Shown here piece after piece: positions 58,580 through 64,000 of a stretch of 64,000 nucleotides of DNA. The translations under genes were made by a program, and so were the position numbers. The notes under the pieces were generated by a model. It ran no database searches and was not told the origin of the DNA. It was given only the letters and a program-made list of their open reading frames with translations. Positions within the stretch are counted from its first letter, which is position 1, and every line of letters starts with the position of its first letter. Source of the DNA: Mesorhizobium sp. LHD-90 (GTDB lineage: Bacteria > Pseudomonadota > Alphaproteobacteria > Rhizobiales > Rhizobiaceae); NCBI RefSeq assembly GCF_030929505.1, contig NZ_JAVFVV010000009.1, forward strand, positions 124,001 to 188,000, in the 5' to 3' direction.

Positions 58580-59944
58580 ATGGAACTGCGCAAAAACTAC
58601 TTCGCCGACGAGCGCAAGGACGATTTGCACGAGATCGGCCAGAGCCGGCCGCGTTCCGACGCGCCGGGCCATGTCACCGGCAAGACCGCCTATTTCGCCG
58701 ACCGTACCTTTCCGGGGCTGCTGCATCTGAAGATGGTGCGCAGTCCGCATCACCATGCGCGCATCAAAGGCATCGACACGTCGGAGGCGCTAAAGCACCC
58801 GGGCGTGGTCAGGGTGCTGACGGCCAAGGACATTCCGCACAATCTCTACACCATCCTGATCCTCATCCAGGTGGGGCCGGAAGACGAATACGTGCTGGCC
58901 GAGGACAAGGTGCGCTGGAAGGGCGAGGCGGTGGTGGCAGTCGTCGCCGAGACCGAGCGCGCGGCGCAGGAGGCGGTCGACAAGGTCAAGGTCGACTACG
59001 AGGTCTTGCCGGCAGTCTTCGACATGGAGGAGGCGCTGAAGCCCGGCGCGCCGCTGGTCAACGAATTTCATCCCGGCAATTTTTATCTCTACGACAGCGG
59101 CGATCACCGCAAGGTCCGGTTCGGCGACATCGAAAAAGGGTTTGCCGAAGCCGACCACGTCCTCGAGCAGACCTATGCGTCGTCGCCGATCGAGCAGGCG
59201 CCGACCGAGACCACCGGCTGCGTCGTCATGCCGGAAGGCAACGACCGCTTCACCTGCCACACCAACACGCAGGCAATGTTCTTCACGCTCGACAACACCT
59301 CGATCATCCTGCAGATGCCGGGCCACAAGCTGCATATGGTCGGCGGCACGGTGGGTGGCGGTTTCGGCGGCAAGGTCGACGTCATCGTCGAGCCGATTGC
59401 CATTCTTGCCGCAAGGCTTACGGGCCGGCCGGTCTCCTTCATCTATGGGCGTTACGAGGAGATGCAGATTTCGTCGCCGCGCGCAGCCGAAAAGATCATC
59501 ATCAAGGACGGCGTGATGAAGGATGGGCGAATCGTCGCCCGCAAGGTGACCGGCTACACCGACGCCGGCGCCTATTCGCGGCACTCGCCCTACGGCGCGC
59601 AGAAAGGTGCTGCGCATTATCCCGGCCCCTACACGGTGCCGAATGTCTGGATCGACACCTACTGCGTCTACACCAACCGCACGCCGTCCTCGGCCATGCG
59701 CGGCTTCGGCGTAACCATCGCCGACTTTGCGCTGGAGGTGCAGATGGACAAGCTGGCGCGGCTGATCGGCATGGATCCGCTCGAATTCCGCTTTGTCAAC
59801 GCCTATCGCGACGGCGACATGAAGGCGCATCGCCAGCCGACGACGGGTGCCGCGCTGATCGAGTGCATGCAGGAAGCGTCGCGCGCGGCAAACTGGCCGG
59901 TCGCGGAAAAATACCTGCAAATGTCCTCGTACAAGGGAGGCTGA
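58580..59944 (+). CDS. Molybdenum hydroxylase large subunit, N-terminal part (split gene)
   Basis: 454 residues covering the Ald_Xan_dh_C domain (about 30-150, A-Y-F-A-D-R-T-F-P-G-L-L-H-L-K) and the first half of the molybdopterin-binding domain. V-G-G-G-F-G-G-K near residue 259 and M-R-G-F-G near residue 373 are the cofactor motifs. The usual large subunit is 760-800 residues; this protein stops at TGA 59942-59944 and the remainder is the next gene. A GGAGG ribosome site before that stop argues for a true split, not a read error. Confidence 0.85.
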   Translation: MELRKNYFADERKDDLHEIGQSRPRSDAPGHVTGKTAYFADRTFPGLLHLKMVRSPHHHARIKGIDTSEALKHPGVVRVLTAKDIPHNLYTILILIQVGPEDEYVLAEDKVRWKGEAVVAVVAETERAAQEAVDKVKVDYEVLPAVFDMEEALKPGAPLVNEFHPGNFYLYDSGDHRKVRFGDIEKGFAEADHVLEQTYASSPIEQAPTETTGCVVMPEGNDRFTCHTNTQAMFFTLDNTSIILQMPGHKLHMVGGTVGGGFGGKVDVIVEPIAILAARLTGRPVSFIYGRYEEMQISSPRAAEKIIIKDGVMKDGRIVARKVTGYTDAGAYSRHSPYGAQKGAAHYPGPYTVPNVWIDTYCVYTNRTPSSAMRGFGVTIADFALEVQMDKLARLIGMDPLEFRFVNAYRDGDMKAHRQPTTGAALIECMQEASRAANWPVAEKYLQMSSYKGG

Positions 59945-59947
59945 GCG

Positions 59948-60952
59948 ATGGCGATCCGGCGTGGCCGCGGCGTGGCGGCGATCAATTATCCCACCGGCAT
60001 GAACCTTGGCGGCGATCCCAGCCAGGCGCTTGTGCATTCGACGCCGACCGGCAATTTCATGGTGACGCTGTCCTCCGTCGACCTGGGGCAGGGGCTGAAG
60101 CAGGTGATGGCGCAGATCTGCGCCGAGACGATCGGCGTGCCGACTGAGCAGGTGATCATCGACACCGCCGACACCGACACCGGTCCGCACTGCATGGGCA
60201 CCTTCGCCTCGCGCGGCACACATCGCATCGGCAATGCGGTAGTGCAGGCGGCGCGCGAGGCGCGGCAGGTGATGCTGGAAGTCGCGGCGGAAGCGCTGGA
60301 GGTGAACGCCTCCGACCTTGAGACAGACGGCACCGGCAACATCCACGTGAAGGGCGCGCCGCAGAAATCCATCTCGATCTTCGACACCGCGCTCACGGCG
60401 CATTTCAAGCTCGGGCGCTCGATCTCCGGGCGCGGCATGTTTTTGGTCCCGCGCTCCTATCCGGAGGTGGAAACCGGCGCGATGAAACCGTCCACCTGCT
60501 ACGCTCATGCCTGCACGGTGGTCGATGTCGAGGTGGACGACGAGACGGGCGAGGTGACGGTCGTTTCGGTGAAGAACGTTTTTGAGATCGGCCGCGCGCT
60601 GAATCCAAAAATGGTCGAGCAGCAGCTTGTCGGCGGCTCGTGGATGGGCATTTCGCATGCGCTCTACGAGACGACCGAACCCTATTATCCCAGCCGCGAG
60701 CACGGTGGCACGGACTTCAACGAATATCTGATGCCGGGACCGGGCGATCTCGCGGATACCGAGATCATCGTGCTGGAGCGGCCGGCGGCCGACGGTCCGT
60801 ACGGTGCCAAGGGACCGGGCGAAATGTGTGCCAACCCGCAGATCCCGGCGGTGGCCAACGCGGTATTCGACGCCGTCGGCGTGCGCATCGACATGCTGCC
60901 GATCACGCCCGAGCGGATTCTCAGGGCGCTGAAGGAACAGCGGGCGGCGTAG
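59948..60952 (+). CDS. Molybdenum hydroxylase large subunit, C-terminal part (split gene)
   Basis: 334 residues, starting three bases after the stop of the N-terminal part, with GGAGG at a normal distance. S-V-D-L-G-Q-G-L-K (about 42-50) and T-D-T-G-P-H-C-M-G-T-F-A-S-R-G-T are molybdopterin contacts, and P-Y-G-A-K-G-P-G-E-M near residue 285 has the catalytic glutamate. Together the two parts make 788 residues, the size of a normal CoxL/XdhB-like subunit. The CO-dehydrogenase motif with an active-site Cys is not seen, so CO is an unlikely substrate. Confidence 0.85.
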   Translation: MAIRRGRGVAAINYPTGMNLGGDPSQALVHSTPTGNFMVTLSSVDLGQGLKQVMAQICAETIGVPTEQVIIDTADTDTGPHCMGTFASRGTHRIGNAVVQAAREARQVMLEVAAEALEVNASDLETDGTGNIHVKGAPQKSISIFDTALTAHFKLGRSISGRGMFLVPRSYPEVETGAMKPSTCYAHACTVVDVEVDDETGEVTVVSVKNVFEIGRALNPKMVEQQLVGGSWMGISHALYETTEPYYPSREHGGTDFNEYLMPGPGDLADTEIIVLERPAADGPYGAKGPGEMCANPQIPAVANAVFDAVGVRIDMLPITPERILRALKEQRAA

Positions 60953-60968
60953 CCCGAAGCAAGGTCCG

Positions 60969-61847
60969 ATGAGCGCATCCGCCGAACAGATCGCAGCCTC
61001 GCCGGAAGCCATCGCGGCGGCACTGGAAGATGCCCGCTACATCGCCGACGAAGGTCTTGCCACCGCGGTGTTCCTGGCGATCCGCTTGGGAAAGCCGCTG
61101 CTCTTGGAGGGGGCGCCGGGCATTGGCAAGACGGAGGCCGCCAAGGCCATCGCCGCCGTGCTCGGGCGCGATCTCGTGCGGCTGCAATGCTACGAGGGCA
61201 TCGACGCCGCGCATGCGCTCTACGAGTGGAACTATCAGCGGCAATTGCTTGCCATCCGCCACGCCGGCGACCAGGAGATCGATATCTATGACGACCGTTT
61301 CCTGATCGACCGGCCGCTGCTGCGGGTGCTGCGCGCGCCCGAGCGGCGCGTGCTGCTAGTCGATGAGATCGACCGCTCCGATCACGAGTTTGAGGCGCTG
61401 CTGCTCGAATTTCTGTCGGATTTCCAGATCAGCATTCCGGAGCGCGGCACGCTGACCGCCGCCAGCCAGCCGATCGTCGTGCTGACCTCAAACCGCACGC
61501 GCGAACTTGCGGAAGCGCTGCGCCGCCGCTGCGTCTATCACTGGATCGCCTATCCCGACGCAAGCCGAGAGGCGGCGATCATCATGCTACGTGCCGGCGA
61601 CGTCGCCGAGGCCACGGCGCACGCGGTGGCCAAGGCGGTCGGCGGCATCCGCGCCCACCCGCTGGCAAAACCGCCCGGCATCGCCGAGGCGGTCGAATGG
61701 GCCAACGCTGCGACCATGCTGGAAAAAACCGGAAGTCCCTGGCCGCTCGCCTTCCGCCGCGCCATCGGTGTGCTGATCAAGGACGAGGAGGATCTTTCCT
61801 ACATCGCGCCCGAACTAGGCAGGATCGTCGAGGAGGCGCTGGGGTGA
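60969..61847 (+). CDS. CoxD/MoxR-type AAA+ ATPase
   Basis: A 292-residue AAA+ protein. Walker A E-G-A-P-G-I-G-K-T-E (47-56), Walker B V-L-L-V-D-E-I-D-R-S (about 128-137), sensor V-L-T-S-N-R-T-R-E and the arginine-finger region R-R-R-C are visible. CoxD proteins assist insertion of the sulfur or metal into molybdenum hydroxylases, working with a VWA partner. It follows the large subunit by 16 bases and overlaps coxE. Confidence 0.88.
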   Translation: MSASAEQIAASPEAIAAALEDARYIADEGLATAVFLAIRLGKPLLLEGAPGIGKTEAAKAIAAVLGRDLVRLQCYEGIDAAHALYEWNYQRQLLAIRHAGDQEIDIYDDRFLIDRPLLRVLRAPERRVLLVDEIDRSDHEFEALLLEFLSDFQISIPERGTLTAASQPIVVLTSNRTRELAEALRRRCVYHWIAYPDASREAAIIMLRAGDVAEATAHAVAKAVGGIRAHPLAKPPGIAEAVEWANAATMLEKTGSPWPLAFRRAIGVLIKDEEDLSYIAPELGRIVEEALG

Positions 61848-62992
61848 ACGGCATGGCACCGCGCACTTCGACGCTGCCATGTGCCGCCGCGCCGTTCCTC
61901 GGCTTTGCGCGCCATTTGCGCGGTTTCGGCTTCGCCATCTCGCCGGGGCAGGTGACCAGTTTCATGCAGGCTGTCGCCCTTCTCGGTCCCCGTTCGATGA
62001 ACGACATCCGCGAGGCGGCCTATGCGACCTTGGCTCCGCCGCCGGACCGGCGTGGCGAGTTCGACGCGCACTTTCGCGCCTTTTTTCATGGCGAGGTCGA
62101 GAATTTTATCGAAGTCGACGGGGAGGAAGAAACCGGCATCAAGGACGATGGCGGCGATCAGCGGCAGGAGGTCGACATCCGCCGGGACGACGAGAGCGGC
62201 GAAAGCGCCTCAGCCGCCGAAAGGCTCGGGCTGCGCGATTTCCGGAGAAATACCGAGGATGCGCTTGCGAGCTTCCGCCGCGAACTGCCGGCGGTGCTGC
62301 CGGTGCGGCGGTCGTTTCGCAACGTGCGCACCCATGCGCGCGGAAAATTGGATCTGCGGCGCTCGCTGCGCGAGATCGTGCAGGCGGACGGCGACGTCCC
62401 GATACCATTGTTTCGCAAGCGGCAGCTCGTGCCTCGCAAACTTTTGATCCTTATCGATATTTCCGGCTCGATGAAGCTCTGGACCGAGGACTATCTGCGG
62501 CTGGCGCATGCTGCCGTGCATGCGGCGGGCGCGGAAATCTTCACCTTCGGCACAAGGCTCACCCGGATCACCTCGCCTCTGCGCATCCGCGACCGAGAAC
62601 AGGCGCTAGCCCGCGCCTCGGCGCTGGCGGAAGATTGGGACGGCGGCACGCGTATCGGCCCGGTTTTATTGGCTTTTTTGGCGGTGCCAAGGTTTTCGGC
62701 GTTCGCGCGAGGGGCGGCGGTGGTGATCTTGTCGGACGGGCTGGAGCGGGGAGACCATGCCGAGATGGAGACGGCGATACGCCGGCTTTCGGCGCGCGCC
62801 TGGCGGCTGTCGCTGGCGACACCACTCGCCGGCGACTTAAGGTTCCGGCCACAAACCGCAGCCCTGAAAGCGATTTTGCCGGTTCTCGACGATCTGGTCG
62901 ATGGCTCGTCAATCGCGGCTCTGACAAAGTTCATTCTGGCCCTTGCCCGGCCTGCGCCGAGGGCGGAACATTTGTGGAACAAAAGAGCGTAA
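61844..62992 (+). CDS. CoxE-type von Willebrand factor A domain protein
   Basis: 382 residues starting with GTG at 61844, which overlaps the coxD stop (GTGA) and follows GGAGG. The VWA part has the metal-adhesion site D-I-S-G-S (about 203-207) with downstream Thr and Asp positions (D-W-D-G-G-T-R and I-L-S-D-G-L). The N-terminal part is acidic (E-V-D-G-E-E-E-T, D-D-G-G-D-Q). It is the usual partner of CoxD in maturing molybdenum hydroxylases. Confidence 0.87.
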   Translation: MNGMAPRTSTLPCAAAPFLGFARHLRGFGFAISPGQVTSFMQAVALLGPRSMNDIREAAYATLAPPPDRRGEFDAHFRAFFHGEVENFIEVDGEEETGIKDDGGDQRQEVDIRRDDESGESASAAERLGLRDFRRNTEDALASFRRELPAVLPVRRSFRNVRTHARGKLDLRRSLREIVQADGDVPIPLFRKRQLVPRKLLILIDISGSMKLWTEDYLRLAHAAVHAAGAEIFTFGTRLTRITSPLRIRDREQALARASALAEDWDGGTRIGPVLLAFLAVPRFSAFARGAAVVILSDGLERGDHAEMETAIRRLSARAWRLSLATPLAGDLRFRPQTAALKAILPVLDDLVDGSSIAALTKFILALARPAPRAEHLWNKRA

Positions 62993-62994
62993 CC

Positions 62995-63882
62995 ATGCGG
63001 AAAGCCATCGATTCTCACTTCCACATCTGGCGGCAAAAGGACCAGCCGTGGCTGGTCGGGCCGATGGTTCCGCGCATCTTCGGGCCCTACGAACCGATCC
63101 GGCGGGACTATCCGATCGAGGAGTTTCTGGCCGACCAGGAGGGGTCCGGCGTCGGGAAGGCGGTGTACGTCCAGACCAATTGGGCCAAGGAGGATTTCGA
63201 GAAGGAAGTTGCTTTCCTGAGCGAGACGGCGGAGCGCAGCGGATGGCCGCATGCCATTGTCGGATATGCGGATTTTACCGTCGACGACGTCCGGCCGCAG
63301 ATCGACCGGCTGATCAAATATCCGCTTTTGCGCGGGGTGCGGATGCAACTGCATTGGCACGAGACACCAGCCTTCCGTTTCGCCGGATCAGCCGACCAGG
63401 TGATCGACCCGACGGTTCGGAAAAACGTAGCCCGGTTAAAGGATTACGGCCTTTCCTTCGACCTGCAACTGTTTCCGGCGCAGATGAAGGACGGGTTGCA
63501 ACTGGTTGGAGAGAATCCGCAAACCGACTTCATTCTGACCCATGCCGGCATGCTGACGGCAAGCGACGAAAAGACGATAGAGGAATGGAAGCAAGGTCTG
63601 CGGACGCTAGCTAAGGCCCCAAATTTATTCGCGAAATTGTCCGGCCTGGGCACGTTCGTGCATCGCAACGACCCGGAGCTGATCGCGCTGATTTACGACG
63701 CGGCGATCGAGATCCTGGGCAGCGACAGGCTGATGTTCGGCTCGAATTTCCCGATCGAGAAATTGTGGACCAGCCATGCCGAGCTGATCGCCGCGCATCG
63801 CGCGGCGGCGGCGCGCAAGAGCTTGAAAGATCAGGAGAATATTTTCGGGAACACGGCCGAGAAAGTCTATCGGCCGGTGTGA
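62995..63882 (+). CDS. Amidohydrolase-2 family protein, COG3618 type
   Basis: A 295-residue TIM-barrel hydrolase starting two bases after the coxE stop. A-I-D-S-H-F-H-I-W-R (4-13) is the metal motif, L-T-H-A-G-M near residue 182 and M-F-G-S-N-F-P-I near residue 247 the later active-site strands (Asn in place of the usual Asp). It is related to the amidohydrolase at 4143. Its place at the end of the molybdenum hydroxylase operon suggests that it opens a ring or lactone made by that enzyme. Confidence 0.82.
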   Translation: MRKAIDSHFHIWRQKDQPWLVGPMVPRIFGPYEPIRRDYPIEEFLADQEGSGVGKAVYVQTNWAKEDFEKEVAFLSETAERSGWPHAIVGYADFTVDDVRPQIDRLIKYPLLRGVRMQLHWHETPAFRFAGSADQVIDPTVRKNVARLKDYGLSFDLQLFPAQMKDGLQLVGENPQTDFILTHAGMLTASDEKTIEEWKQGLRTLAKAPNLFAKLSGLGTFVHRNDPELIALIYDAAIEILGSDRLMFGSNFPIEKLWTSHAELIAAHRAAAARKSLKDQENIFGNTAEKVYRPV

Positions 63883-64000
63883 AACTGCACGAAAACTCAA
63901 GTCTGTGAAGTCCTGAATATCGAGCGATTTCAGAGGCTTAATGGGATGGGACATCGAAGGTAGCGCGATTGGCTTCATTCCGCGCCGATTTTTGGGACTT
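63883..64000. other. Right edge of the window, no gene seen
   Basis: The 118 bases after the last stop show no coding potential that I trust and no tRNA-like fold. The frame open on the minus strand from 63978 into the amidohydrolase gene is a shadow. Confidence 0.4.

Noticed and set aside
59942-59950. The split in the large subunit as a simple sequencing frameshift
   Set aside because: The second part begins in its own ATG frame with a ribosome site and both parts have full-length domains. An error is not excluded but is not the best explanation.
63625-63978. 117-codon frame on the minus strand at the right edge
   Set aside because: Most of it is antisense to the amidohydrolase gene, with no ribosome site and no recognisable domain.
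1-64000. tRNA, rRNA, CRISPR array, integrase or prophage genes
   Set aside because: None seen on either strand by eye; there is no repeat-spacer pattern and no recombinase-like protein.

Overview
The window looks like chromosomal or replicon DNA of an alphaproteobacterium of the order Rhizobiales, probably a Mesorhizobium-like member of the Phyllobacteriaceae. The grounds are high GC content, an napE-napD-napA operon beside an FnrN-type regulator, many ABC and TRAP uptake operons, start/stop-overlapping genes, and conserved rhizobial proteins. This is judged from gene content and was not tested against a database. No rRNA, tRNA, CRISPR array, prophage or complete insertion sequence was seen.

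Layout. (A) 1-2549: anaerobic respiration. napA (5' end), napD and napE on the minus strand, a small lipoprotein, the oxygen regulator FnrN and a hemerythrin-like protein, with three FNR/FixK-type boxes in front of napE, fnrN and the hemerythrin gene. (B) 2635-11531: a RidA/deacylase pair, a COG3618-type amidohydrolase, an Rbs-type ABC importer with two different permeases, an IclR regulator with a clear operator, and an SDR dehydrogenase. (C) 11868-12392: msrA. (D) 12526-18669: a GntR-led operon joining a PLP-dependent Cys/Met-family lyase to a MalEFGK-type importer. (E) 19044-20687: a small secreted protein and a TIM-barrel-like protein. (F) 20917-34493: a large sugar/polyol catabolic locus. 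It has two divergent operons (Gfo/Idh dehydrogenase, isomerase, hydrolase, epimerase and a wrecked ROK kinase; and LacD-like aldolase, ROK kinase, P-loop kinase, PfkB kinase and KbaZ/GatZ), a LacI regulator, an SDR, and a fructose-type importer. Similar operator sequences recur at three of its promoters. (G) 34652-45267: quinate/shikimate catabolism. AroE-type dehydrogenase, SMP-30 lactonase, TRAP importer with two tandem binding proteins, AroQ, a TetR regulator and a QsuB/QuiC-type 3-dehydroshikimate dehydratase, predicted to end at protocatechuate. Two matching 20-bp TetR operators are present, and a 274-bp palindromic element sits between one of them and aroE. (H) 45469-56610: a PTS-dependent dihydroxyacetone kinase (DhaK, DhaL, DhaM, HPr and enzyme I as separate genes) behind a six-gene polyol-type ABC importer, with a divergent AraC regulator. 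(I) 56731-63882: a CoxMSL-type molybdenum hydroxylase whose large subunit is split into two genes, its CoxD/CoxE maturation proteins, an SRPBCC protein and a second amidohydrolase.

The window is therefore mostly a string of uptake-plus-catabolism islands, each with its own regulator and importer. A recurring feature is a strong RNA hairpin directly after the solute-binding-protein gene in four of the five importer operons. The least predictable parts are the sulfur/amino-acid-type lyase in a sugar-importer operon (D), the importer joined to a split-PTS Dha kinase with a small unknown protein (H), and the split molybdenum hydroxylase (I).
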